Positions 1 to 6,623 of a DNA stretch of 19,655 nucleotides are shown here, piece after piece (within the stretch, counting starts at the first letter, position 1; each line of letters opens with the position of its first letter). This DNA comes from Alistipes sp. (lineage in GTDB: Bacteria > Bacteroidota > Bacteroidia > Bacteroidales > Rikenellaceae). The stretch is taken from contig JAIEHQ010000047.1 of the NCBI GenBank assembly GCA_029065825.1, forward strand, positions 1-19,655. The letters are read 5' to 3'. Both the position numbers and the translations under genes were made by a program. Under the pieces are notes generated by a model that worked only from the letters and a program-made list of their open reading frames with translations, was not told the DNA's origin and searched no databases.

Positions 1-68
1 TCGTCCGCTTCTTCAAACGGCAGGAAGGCTGTACGCCTAAGGAATTCAGGAACCGAATGGTATCATAA
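1..68 (+). CDS. AraC-family transcriptional regulator, C-terminal end (partial)
   Basis: Only the last 21 codons are in the window. The frame starting at position 3 reads VRFFKRQEGCTPKEFRNRMV and then Ser and a TAA stop at 66-68. This matches the end of the second helix-turn-helix of AraC/XylS regulators, where a Phe-x-Arg-x-Phe-Lys segment is followed by Gly-x-(T/S)-P-x-(E/Q)-(F/Y)-R. That region contacts DNA. The effector domain lies upstream of the window, so neither the ligand nor the class (sugar-responsive regulator or hybrid two-component protein) can be told. A strong hairpin follows 12 bp after the stop. Confidence 0.8.
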   Translation, partial: VRFFKRQEGCTPKEFRNRMVS

Positions 69-80
69 ATACCGGATACA

Positions 81-113
81 AGACGACACGAAATGGTGTT
101 TCGTGTCGTCTTT
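81..113 (+). terminator. Rho-independent-type terminator of the AraC-type gene
   Basis: A perfect 13-bp inverted repeat (81-93 with 99-111) encloses a 5-nt loop and runs into TTT at 111-113. It lies 12 bp after the AraC-family stop codon. The T-tract is short, but the stem is long and perfect. Confidence 0.75.
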
Positions 114-294
114 GTGAAAGTATGTAAGTAGTTTGCCGGAATAAAATTTATATGTTATTTTTGTATCCGAGTTATTTGAACGCATAGATAAAACAGAGCG
201 ATTCTCAAACATTGCAATCTACTTATCCGTTGCCTTCTTTCAGACGTTTTTCTTCTAAATCGCTTATGCCCAAATAAATATCTCCGGGCAATCT

Positions 295-375
295 CAAAGA
301 TACGAAAAGTCGAGCGCAGAAGCAAGCAATCGCTTGATTATGCCGGGCGGGAGCATCTAAGACGGAGCCGAAAGC
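295..375 (-). repeat. Single copy of the ~73-bp structured promoter-like repeat
   Basis: Read on the minus strand from 375 to 295, this unit closely matches the last unit of the array at 16565-16639. Both have the order TTAGAT, CCCGGCATAA, CAAGC-N4-GCTTG, CTTCTGCGCTCGACTTTTCG, TATCTTTG. The -7-like TATCTTTG is at 302-295 and a CTTG lies 20 bp upstream at 326-323, which fits the Bacteroidetes promoter pattern. No start codon sits at the 21-24 bp distance seen at the other two loci, so this copy seems to lack a gene to drive. Confidence 0.8.
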
Positions 376-378
376 AGG

Positions 379-405
379 CAAAAAACCGGAAGTTATCGCT
401 TCGGG
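379..405 (-). terminator. Second possible terminator downstream of the gltX cluster
   Basis: On the minus strand, CCGAAG (404-399) pairs with CTTCCGG (392-386) with one bulged base, and a run of T follows (386-380). It lies about 100 bp beyond the better terminator at 483-517 and may be a back-up. Confidence 0.45.
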
Positions 406-482
406 AAGAAGTTTGTAGCGAAAAACGGGCTGCACGCCTCCCTGCCCTGCCGTCCCAGCAGCAGGCGAGACACTCCGCCCGG

Positions 483-517
483 CAAAAACAGCGGCACCGC
501 CCGCAGGGCAGCGCCGC
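483..517 (-). terminator. Terminator of the gltX / epimerase-like cluster
   Basis: On the minus strand an 11-bp stem (517-507 with 501-491, including two G-U pairs) closes a 5-nt loop and is followed by TGTTTTTG. It lies 30 bp after the stop codon of the epimerase-like gene, which is the expected place for the end of this transcript. Confidence 0.7.
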
Positions 518-546
518 AAAATATCCCATAGCCGAACCCTTCCGCC

Positions 547-1581
547 TCAGAAGGTTCCGAAGCGGTACACCGTCTTCTGACGGTAGATAGCCCCGGCCTC
601 CAGCAGCGACGAGGGGAACTCCGGCCGATTGACCGCATCCGGATAGCCGCTGCATACCAGCGCCGCGCCGTCGAAATCAGCATAGCGCGCGCCCGACTTG
701 CCGACGGGCGATCCGCCCCCCAGCCGGCCGCCCCGGCAGAGCGTCGCACAGGGTTGCGAGGAGAGGATCTCCAGCCGGCGGCCCGACTTCGGATCGCGCA
801 GTTCGCCCACCCGGGCGAGGATGTTGCGCCGCCACTGAGTCAGCGCGAAAGTCTCGTCCCCGCGCAGGCGCATCAGCGCTTCGGGGGTCGTCTCCTCCGC
901 CAGCGGACGCCACGCGGAGAAATCGTCCGCCTCGTCGAGCAGCCGTCCCGTCGGGATCGTCCGCTCGTCGCACTCGACCAGCCGCGCGGCTTCGAGCCGC
1001 AGCTCGTGGCCGATTACCGAACCGGCAGCCTCCCCGCCGAGGTTCCAGAAAATCCGGTGGCTCAGATCGACGGGAGTCTTCCGGTCGGCCTGCGCCGCAT
1101 AGGTAATCTCCAGCGCATGCTCCTCGTCGAAATCGAAAGCGACCTCCGCACGAAGCGTGCCGGGATACCCCTGGTCGCCCTCCTCCGAACAAAGCGCCAT
1201 GACCACCCGGTCGGTCTCCACACGGCACTCCCAAAGGCGGTTGGCGAACCCCTTCGCACCGCCGTCGCAGTGGCCGGCCATCGCATTGCAGTCGAGCCGG
1301 AACTCCTCTGCGTCGATGGTCATGCGGCCGTAGGAGATGCAGCCGGTCGTCCGGCCGATGATCTTGCCGCACGAACAGGGATCGCCGAAATAGTCGGCAA
1401 AGTCGCGGTAGCCCAGCGCCACGTCGGCCAGCCGTCCGTCGCGATCGGGCACCCGGACCGACACGACCGACGCGCCGATGTTGCACAGACGCACCTCGGC
1501 ACCCGCCGCGCTGCGCATCGTGTAGATCACGACGGCTTCGCCCTCGGGGGTCACGCCCCAGATATGCTGTTCGATTTCCAT
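547..1581 (-). CDS. Aldose 1-epimerase (GalM)-fold protein, probable pseudoenzyme
   Basis: 344 aa, the usual GalM length. The fold is shown by an N-terminal NIGASVVSVRVPDRDG, VALGYRDFADYFGD and IIGR (R77), by GYPGTL near 138-143, TPVDLSHRIFWNL at 169-181, GDETF, and the C-terminal YPDAVNRPEFPSSLL. Active GalM interconverts alpha and beta anomers of galactose and glucose using two His and a C-terminal Glu. Here the HGG histidine is Asp (D106, in GHCDGG), the NHSYFNL histidine is Arg (R176), and the CLEPQ glutamate aligns with Val (V309). Anomer conversion by the normal mechanism therefore looks impossible, although R77 and the Asp of the GDETF segment remain. It may bind a sugar or have another role. 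The start at 1581 is fixed by the TAATG overlap with the gltX stop; the frame stays open upstream only as a shadow of gltX. No signal peptide, so cytosolic. Confidence 0.85.
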   Translation of the reverse strand: MEIEQHIWGVTPEGEAVVIYTMRSAAGAEVRLCNIGASVVSVRVPDRDGRLADVALGYRDFADYFGDPCSCGKIIGRTTGCISYGRMTIDAEEFRLDCNAMAGHCDGGAKGFANRLWECRVETDRVVMALCSEEGDQGYPGTLRAEVAFDFDEEHALEITYAAQADRKTPVDLSHRIFWNLGGEAAGSVIGHELRLEAARLVECDERTIPTGRLLDEADDFSAWRPLAEETTPEALMRLRGDETFALTQWRRNILARVGELRDPKSGRRLEILSSQPCATLCRGGRLGGGSPVGKSGARYADFDGAALVCSGYPDAVNRPEFPSSLLEAGAIYRQKTVYRFGTF

Positions 1582-3122
1582 TATTCGATCGGTTTCACGT
1601 TGCGGAGCAGCGCGTCGATGCGGCGCAAGGTCTCCTCCCGGCCGATGAAGGCCGTGATGTCGTACATGCCGGGACCCTTGCCCGCGCCGACCAGTGCCAG
1701 GCGGAGCGTATTCATGACCTGTCCCATCGAATACCCCCGCTCCTGAATCCAGGCGTGGACGATCCGTTCGGTGTTCTCCAGCGAGAAGTCGTCGATCCCC
1801 GCCAGCACCTCGCGCAGCTCGGCAAGCATCGCCGGATTGTCGCCCTTCCAATATTTCTTGGTCTGCTTCTCCTCATACTCGGTCGGAGCCACGAAGAAGA
1901 AGGAGGTCAGCCCCCACAGGTCGGTGGTCAGCGTCGCCCGCTCCTTCATGATCCCGGCAGCGCGGCCGGCCAGCTCGTCCGACACCTCGATGCCGTGCTC
2001 GCGCAGCACAGGCTGGTAGATCGCCGCCAGCTCGCTGTCGCTCATGCGGTGCATGTACTGGGCGTTGAACCACTTGGCCTTTTCGGGCTGGAAGCGTGCG
2101 CCTGACTTCGAGACACGTTCGAGCGAAAAGGCCCCGATCAGCTCCTCCATCGAGAAAATCTCCTGCTCCGTACCGGGATTCCACCCCAGCAAGGCCAGCA
2201 TATTGACGAAAGCCTGCGGCAGGTAGCCGTCCTCGCGGTAGCCGTGCGCCGTCTCGCCCGTCGCGGGCGAGGTCCAGAAGAGCGGGAAGACGGGGAAGCC
2301 CATCTTGTCGCCGTCGCGCTTCGAGAGCTTGCCGCCGCCCGTAGGCTTGAGCAGCAGCGGCAGGTGGGCGAACTCGGGCTGCACGTCGCTCCAGCCGAAA
2401 GCGCGGTAGAGCAGGTAGTGGAGCGGCAGCGAGGGCAGCCACTCCTCGCCCCGGATCACGTGCGAGACCTCCATCAGGCGGTCATCGACGATGTTGGCCA
2501 GGTGGTAGGTGGGCAGCGCGTCGGCCGACTTGTAGAGCACCTTGTCGTCGAGCGTCGAGGTATTGACCGAGACATGGCCGCGGATCAGGTCGTCCATCTC
2601 GACCACCTCGTTCTCGGGCATCTTGAAGCGCACGACCCACTGGTCGCCGCGCGCCATGCGGGCCTCGACCTCCTCGCGCGGGAGCGAGAGCGAGGTGGGC
2701 AGCTTCTCACGCACCGAATAGTTATAGGCGAAGGTCTCGCCCCGCTGCTCGTACTCCTTGCGCAGCGCGTCCAGCTCCTCGGCCGTATCGAAGGCGTAGT
2801 AGGCCCAGCCCGCATCGACCAGCCGGCGGGCGTATTGCAGGTAGATCTCCCGCCGCTCGCTCTGGCGGTAGGGCGCATGCGGACCGCCCTGACCGACCCC
2901 TTCGTCGATCTCGATGCCGCACCAGGCCAGCGATTCGAGGATATACTCCTCGGCTCCCGGCACGAAACGCTGCGAGTCGGTATCCTCGATGCGGAGAATC
3001 ATCGTTCCCCCGTGCTGGCGGGCGAACAGATAGTTATAAAGCGCCGTGCGGACACCGCCGATATGCAGCGGGCCCGTCGGACTGGGGGCGAAACGCACCC
3101 GTACAGGTCTTTCCCTTTTCAT
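1581..3122 (-). CDS. gltX: Glutamyl-tRNA synthetase
   Basis: 513 aa, a class I aminoacyl-tRNA synthetase that charges tRNA-Glu (and possibly tRNA-Gln in organisms lacking GlnRS) in the cytosol. The HIGH-type signature is PSPTGPLHIGG (13-23). The KMSKS-type loop is KLSKRDG (265-271). The Glu-specific segment RIEDTD is at 44-49 and VIRGEEWLPS at 222-231. A C-terminal anticodon-binding domain follows. The start at MKRERPVRV is chosen because the catalytic domain begins directly after it; the frame is open 77 codons further upstream only over the preceding gene. It lies 34 bp after the SIMPL-domain gene, and its stop overlaps the epimerase-like start, so the three genes probably share a transcript. 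Confidence 0.97.
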   Translation of the reverse strand: MKRERPVRVRFAPSPTGPLHIGGVRTALYNYLFARQHGGTMILRIEDTDSQRFVPGAEEYILESLAWCGIEIDEGVGQGGPHAPYRQSERREIYLQYARRLVDAGWAYYAFDTAEELDALRKEYEQRGETFAYNYSVREKLPTSLSLPREEVEARMARGDQWVVRFKMPENEVVEMDDLIRGHVSVNTSTLDDKVLYKSADALPTYHLANIVDDRLMEVSHVIRGEEWLPSLPLHYLLYRAFGWSDVQPEFAHLPLLLKPTGGGKLSKRDGDKMGFPVFPLFWTSPATGETAHGYREDGYLPQAFVNMLALLGWNPGTEQEIFSMEELIGAFSLERVSKSGARFQPEKAKWFNAQYMHRMSDSELAAIYQPVLREHGIEVSDELAGRAAGIMKERATLTTDLWGLTSFFFVAPTEYEEKQTKKYWKGDNPAMLAELREVLAGIDDFSLENTERIVHAWIQERGYSMGQVMNTLRLALVGAGKGPGMYDITAFIGREETLRRIDALLRNVKPIE

Positions 3123-3156
3123 AATTCTGTCGTTGGAAATTTTATCGTCAGCAATC

Positions 3157-3888
3157 CTACCGGATGCGGTACTCGACACGCATCGTGATGCGGGCCTTCT
3201 TCTGCCGGCTCGCGGTGTTGAACGAACCGCCCGCCGAGAACTCCTCGTTGGTGTTGGCTCCCGTAATCTGGAAAACGCCCATGCGGGCCGAAGCGACCCG
3301 GCCGATCTTCGCGCCGGCGTTGGCGGCGATCTTCTGCGCCCGCTCGCGCGCATCGGCCGAGGCCTTCTCGATGAGCGAAAGTTTCACGTCGTCGAGCTGC
3401 GTGTAGTAGTAGTCGGGGTGCCTCGCTTCGATGGAGACCCCCTGGGCGATCAGCGACGAAATGTCGCGCGACACGTTCTCGACGGCCTCCACCTCCTTCG
3501 ACTCGATCGTGAAGCCCTGCGTCAGGCGGTAGCCCGTAAAGCGCTGGCCCGCCCAGTTTCCGTTGGCGGTATAGACCGACTCGAACTGCTTATCGACGTT
3601 CACGAACTGGAAGACGACCGCTTCGGCCGGAATCCCCTTCGCCAGCAGGTAGTCGCACACCTTCCGCTTGCTCTGCTCCAGACGGGCATACCCCGCCTCG
3701 ACGTTCTGCGACTCGGCGGCGATGACTCCGTTCCAGACGATCAGGTCGGAAACGAACTCCGTCTCGCCCAGTCCCGTGACCACGATCGTCTCCTGCGCGT
3801 GGTACTTGTAGGTGTAAGCCTTCGCCAGCAGCCAGGCGCTCAGCACGACGGCCGCCCCGAGAATCAAGTATTTTCCGTAACTTTTCAT
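3157..3888 (-). CDS. SIMPL (DUF541) domain protein, membrane-anchored
   Basis: 243 aa. An N-terminal hydrophobic segment, YLILGAAVVLSAWLLAKAY (about 6-25), acts as an anchor or uncleaved signal and places the rest in the periplasm. The remainder matches SIMPL/DUF541: VVTGLGETEFVSD near the start, a central FTGYRLTQGFTIES, and the A(R/D)xRAQKIAANAGAKIGRV segment before the terminal ARITMRVEYRI strand. Members of this family are periplasmic or outer-membrane associated and poorly characterised; some have been linked to oxidative stress or OMP assembly. The start at 3888 (MKSYGKY) places the membrane segment properly; an in-frame ATG at 3909 would add seven residues. It lies 34 bp upstream of gltX on the same strand. 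No clear TAnnTTTG promoter was found directly upstream. Confidence 0.88.
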   Translation of the reverse strand: MKSYGKYLILGAAVVLSAWLLAKAYTYKYHAQETIVVTGLGETEFVSDLIVWNGVIAAESQNVEAGYARLEQSKRKVCDYLLAKGIPAEAVVFQFVNVDKQFESVYTANGNWAGQRFTGYRLTQGFTIESKEVEAVENVSRDISSLIAQGVSIEARHPDYYYTQLDDVKLSLIEKASADARERAQKIAANAGAKIGRVASARMGVFQITGANTNEEFSAGGSFNTASRQKKARITMRVEYRIR

Positions 3889-3999
3889 AAAATCGTATTT
3901 TTCAATCAAAAAAATCGCTCTTTCCGCCCCGACCGGCCGAGCCGTCCGCCGGAAGCAACTATGCCCCGGGCTTCGCTCTCCGCAAGGCGCGCTCCCGTA

Positions 4000-5100
4000 C
4001 TATACGTTGAAGAGGAAGTGCATGATGTCGCCGTCCTGCACCACGTACTCCTTACCCTCCACGCCGATCTTGCCCTGGTCGCGGCAGGCGCGCTCCGAAC
4101 CGAGCGCCACGTAGTCGTCGTACTTGATGACCTCGGCACGGATGAAGCCGCGCTCGAAGTCGGTGTGGATGACACCCGCCGTCTGGGGCGCCTTCATCCC
4201 CCGGCGGAAGGTCCAGGCACGGGTCTCGTCGGCACCGGTGGTAAAGAAGGTCTGGAGATCCAGCAGCGCATAGGCCGCCTTGATCAGACGGGCCACGCCC
4301 GACTCCTTCAGACCGATCTCCTCCAGGAACATTTGCCGCTCGTCGTACTCCTCGAGTTCGGCGATGTCGGCCTCCGTGGCCGCCGCGACGATCAGCATCC
4401 CGGCATGTTCGTCGGCGATCGCCGCCTCGACCGCACGGGTATGCTCGTTTCCGGCGACGGCGCTCTTCTCATCGACGTTGCAGACATAGAGCACCGGCTT
4501 GTCGGTCAGCAGGTTCAGGTCCGCGACCAGCTTGCGGTCCTCCTTTTCGAGCACGACGGTACGCGCGCTCAGCCCCTGCTCCAGCACGGACTTGTACTGC
4601 AACAGGATCTCGACGGCCCGCTTGGCCTGCTTGTCGCCGCCGACCTGGGCCTGCTTCTGGGTCTTGGCCAGGCGGTTCTCGATGGTTTCGAGGTCTTTAA
4701 GCTGCAATTCGGTATCGATGATCCCCTTGTCGCGCACGGGGTCGATCGAGCCGTCCACGTGGGTAATGTTGTCGTTCTCGAAGCAGCGGAGCACGTGGAT
4801 GATGGCGTTGGTGTTGCGGATGTTGGCCAGGAACTTGTTGCCCAGTCCCTCGCCCTTCGAGGCCCCTTTGACCAGACCGGCGATATCGACGATCTCGATG
4901 GTCGTCGGAACGACCCGCTTCGGATTGTCGATCTCCGCCAGACGGATCAGCCGCTCGTCGGGCACGGTAATCACGCCCACGTTGGGTTCGATCGTACAGA
5001 ATGGAAAGTTCGCCGCCTGCGCCTTAGCGTTCGACAGGCAGTTGAAGAGGGTCGATTTGCCCACGTTGGGCAGGCCCACGATGCCGCATTGTAATGCCAT
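4000..5100 (-). CDS. ychF: Redox-regulated ATPase YchF (Obg-related)
   Basis: 366 aa, the typical length. G1 is GLPNVGKST (9-17). The G3 segment DIAGLVKGASKGEGLG is present. The G4 position reads NVDEK rather than NKxD, which is the YchF hallmark and explains its preference for ATP over GTP in studied homologues. A coiled-coil helical insert follows, and a C-terminal TGS domain ends with EYVVQDGDIMHFLFNV. YchF/OLA1 proteins bind ribosomes and are linked to translation and stress responses. It is divergent from the lipoprotein genes, with a TATCTTTG element about 55 bp before its start. The downstream gene starts 111 bp later. Confidence 0.97.
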   Translation of the reverse strand: MALQCGIVGLPNVGKSTLFNCLSNAKAQAANFPFCTIEPNVGVITVPDERLIRLAEIDNPKRVVPTTIEIVDIAGLVKGASKGEGLGNKFLANIRNTNAIIHVLRCFENDNITHVDGSIDPVRDKGIIDTELQLKDLETIENRLAKTQKQAQVGGDKQAKRAVEILLQYKSVLEQGLSARTVVLEKEDRKLVADLNLLTDKPVLYVCNVDEKSAVAGNEHTRAVEAAIADEHAGMLIVAAATEADIAELEEYDERQMFLEEIGLKESGVARLIKAAYALLDLQTFFTTGADETRAWTFRRGMKAPQTAGVIHTDFERGFIRAEVIKYDDYVALGSERACRDQGKIGVEGKEYVVQDGDIMHFLFNV

Positions 5101-5154
5101 GAAATATCGTCGTTTTACTGAATTATCCTACACAGCCGGTTCGTGCCGGAGCCA

Positions 5155-5162
5155 CAAAGATA
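5155..5162 (-). promoter_or_regulatory. Putative -7 element of ychF
   Basis: TATCTTTG on the minus strand (5162-5155) fits the Bacteroidetes -7 consensus TAnnTTTG. The start codon is about 55 bp downstream. The -33 side is weak: the nearest ATTG has a 23-bp spacing. Confidence 0.55.
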
Positions 5163-5318
5163 TACATAAAATTCCAAATTGGAGACAATCGGCGGCGGAG
5201 AGCGGCGGCAGGGAGTCCCACGCTCCGCCACACCGCACGGAAGCGGGCGGCCGGGCAGAGTCTTTTCCCGACCCGGACACCGGACCCGCCGTCTTTTTTC
5301 GCTATTTTCGACTTTTTT

Positions 5319-5350
5319 CTTGTTATTCAAGCCGGAATTGTCTATATTTG
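5319..5350 (+). promoter_or_regulatory. Putative promoter of the lipoprotein / radical SAM locus
   Basis: CTTG (5319-5322), a 20-bp spacer and TATATTTG (5343-5350) match the Bacteroidetes -33/-7 pattern. The -7 element ends 24 bp before the ATG of the first lipoprotein. It faces away from the ychF promoter in the same intergenic region. Confidence 0.65.
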
Positions 5351-5374
5351 AATCGCAAACCAACACTTGTTCCG

Positions 5375-5794
5375 ATGAAAACCAACCTGATCTGGAGAGC
5401 ACTCTCCCTGCTGGGGCTGGCAGCAGCCTGCACGAACTGCGAAGAGAGCGTCGATATGTACGGAGTGCCGTACGTGACCTTCTCGGCCAAAGGCAAGGTA
5501 ACCGACACCTCCGGGCAACCCGTTCCGGGCATTCAGGTGCGCGCGGACAACGACACAGCCTCAACCCTTACCGACGGCGAGGGGCGTTTCGATATCGTAT
5601 CCGAATCCTTTTCAAGCGCACCGGAAGAGTTGCGCAAAATCCTCTATTTCGAAGACATCGACGGCGAAGAGAACGGTTCGTTCGTCGATACGCAGGCCGA
5701 AGTCGTCCTTCGCAGAAACTCGGGCGGCGACTATGCGGCGGACGGCATCGCCGTCGTGATGACAGAAATCACACCCGACGATCAGGGAAAATAG
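5375..5794 (+). CDS. rSAM-associated putative lipoprotein (first paralogue)
   Basis: 139 aa. The N-terminus is a lipoprotein signal: a short positive start, LSLLGLAAAC, then Cys19 and Cys22 (CTNCEE). Next comes the conserved block YGVPYVTFSAKGKVTD (29-44) and QPVPGIQVR, which resembles a carboxypeptidase-regulatory-like beta-sandwich, then a TDGEGRFD turn and a late FEDIDGEENG segment. This arrangement matches, from memory, the family of putative lipoproteins found beside a dedicated radical SAM enzyme (TIGR04134). The protein is therefore probably exported, lipidated and modified by, or otherwise linked to, the enzyme at 6624-7700. Function unknown. Start chosen at the ATG preceding the signal peptide; the longer open frame upstream is antisense to ychF. 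Promoter elements sit 24 bp upstream. Confidence 0.85.
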   Translation: MKTNLIWRALSLLGLAAACTNCEESVDMYGVPYVTFSAKGKVTDTSGQPVPGIQVRADNDTASTLTDGEGRFDIVSESFSSAPEELRKILYFEDIDGEENGSFVDTQAEVVLRRNSGGDYAADGIAVVMTEITPDDQGK

Positions 5795-5930
5795 CACCCG
5801 CCGCATGCGGGCGGCCCCGCAGCGAGAAACGCACCCGGCCCGAAAGAGTCGCATGCGTAACGATTTTCCTTTTCCCCCTGTCGTTTCTCTGCCTCCAATT
5901 CTAAAAAGACCGACCAAAACCTTTACCGTT

Positions 5931-6407
5931 ATGAAAAACAAACTGATTCTCTGGATTCTGTCGCTTCTGGGATTCGCCGCAGCGAGTACGAGCTGCGAAG
6001 ATGCGGGCGGCATGTGCGCATACGGAACGCCCTATGCGACCTTTTCGCTGAAAGGCAAGGTTACCGACCGGGCAGGCAAGCCGATTCCCGGCATCAGCGT
6101 GCGGGTAATGGACGAGGCCGAAAAACTGACGGACGAGCAGGGGCTGTTCGCCTTCGAAAACGCCGAGCTGTACTATTTTCTCGATAAAAGCTTTACCGGG
6201 ACGGTGGAATTCCGGGATATCGACGGGGCACAGAACGGCTGCTATGCACCGGAATCCGTCGAGGTAACGTTCGTGCAGAATCCTCTGGGAAAACCTGCCG
6301 GAGGCTGGTTCGAAGGCGATTACATAGGTCCCGACATGCGGGTCGAGCTCACGGAAACCGATCCGGAGCCGATTCCCGGCGACCCCGAAGAACCGGAAGA
6401 AGAGTAG
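5931..6407 (+). CDS. rSAM-associated putative lipoprotein (second paralogue)
   Basis: 158 aa, a clear paralogue of the preceding protein. Shared features in order: MK-x-L-I-x-W and LSLLGxAAA signal peptide, Cys22 followed by an acidic residue, YGTPYATFSLKGKVTD (31-46), KPIPGISVR, LTDEQGLFAF, and FRDIDGAQNG. Only Cys22 is common to both signal regions; Cys19 of the first protein is Ser here, which makes Cys22 the better lipidation candidate (STSC). It has extra cysteines (Cys29 and one in NGCYAPES) and an acidic, proline-rich C-terminal tail ending PGDPEEPEEE. It lies 136 bp after its paralogue and 216 bp before the radical SAM gene. Probable substrate or partner of that enzyme (inference from co-occurrence). 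Confidence 0.85.
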   Translation: MKNKLILWILSLLGFAAASTSCEDAGGMCAYGTPYATFSLKGKVTDRAGKPIPGISVRVMDEAEKLTDEQGLFAFENAELYYFLDKSFTGTVEFRDIDGAQNGCYAPESVEVTFVQNPLGKPAGGWFEGDYIGPDMRVELTETDPEPIPGDPEEPEEE

Positions 6408-6416
6408 CCTCCCTGC

Positions 6417-6472
6417 GCAGTTTCGGAACACGACCGAAACTGCACGTGCGGCGGCGTGCCGCTGCACGTGCA
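6417..6472 (+). promoter_or_regulatory. Tandem hairpins between lipoprotein and radical SAM genes
   Basis: The first hairpin is a perfect 10-bp stem (6417-6426 with 6434-6443, 7-nt loop). The second overlaps it by a few bases and pairs 6441-6455 with 6458-6472, with one G-U pair and a loop that must open at the apex. There is no T-run after either, so they may be attenuators, RNA-stability elements or weak terminators that lower enzyme expression relative to the lipoproteins. Confidence 0.5.
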
Positions 6473-6581
6473 GGCTGCCTTTCCGGCAAAGGGAGCGGAC
6501 ACAGGAATCCGCGCCGAAGCGGGCTGCGGGAGCGATCATCCGGCGGCCTGAGGCGGAAGAACAACCGAAAATATTGTAACC

Positions 6582-6600
6582 GCGCGGGATATGCCCGCGC
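6582..6600 (+). promoter_or_regulatory. Hairpin in the leader of the radical SAM gene
   Basis: GCGCGGG (6582-6588) pairs with CCCGCGC (6594-6600) across a 5-nt loop, ending 23 bp before the ATG at 6624. An alternative in-frame ATG at 6591 would lie inside the loop, which argues for the 6624 start. It could act at the level of translation. Confidence 0.4.
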
Positions 6601-6623
6601 ATACCCGACTCCGTAAAATAAAT

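Larger units (their letters stand above)
114..482. other. Gene-poor convergent intergenic region
   Basis: This stretch separates the plus-strand AraC-type gene from the minus-strand gltX cluster. From about 120 to 290 it is clearly poorer in GC than the rest of the window. It holds a minus-strand repeat unit (295-375) and hairpins that probably terminate the minus-strand cluster. On the minus strand, the segment 294 to 223 reads as a short open tail ending GISDLEEKRLKEGNG before a stop, with no ATG close upstream. It could be a gene fragment. I see no convincing complete gene. Confidence 0.5.

Noticed and set aside
223..519. 98-aa minus-strand frame downstream of the epimerase-like gene
   Set aside because: It starts within the terminator and runs through the repeat unit. 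Only the last ~25 residues look protein-like, so I report them as a possible fragment, not a gene.
2244..3188. 314-aa plus-strand frame opposite gltX
   Set aside because: gltX on the other strand has all synthetase motifs; the antisense frame has none.
3889..3999. Terminator between ychF and the SIMPL gene
   Set aside because: There is a run of T on the minus strand, but only a weak 5-bp stem before it, and the stem is separated from the T-run by other bases. I could not support it.
3046..5094. 682-aa plus-strand open frame across gltX start, SIMPL gene and ychF
   Set aside because: It lies antisense to three recognised genes, has no domain signature and low-complexity Leu/Val/Asp/Arg composition typical of GC-rich shadow frames.
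5805..5930. 42-residue N-terminal extension of the second lipoprotein from an ATG at 5805
   Set aside because: The extension would bury the signal peptide and has no similarity to the paralogue, whose start aligns with the ATG at 5931.
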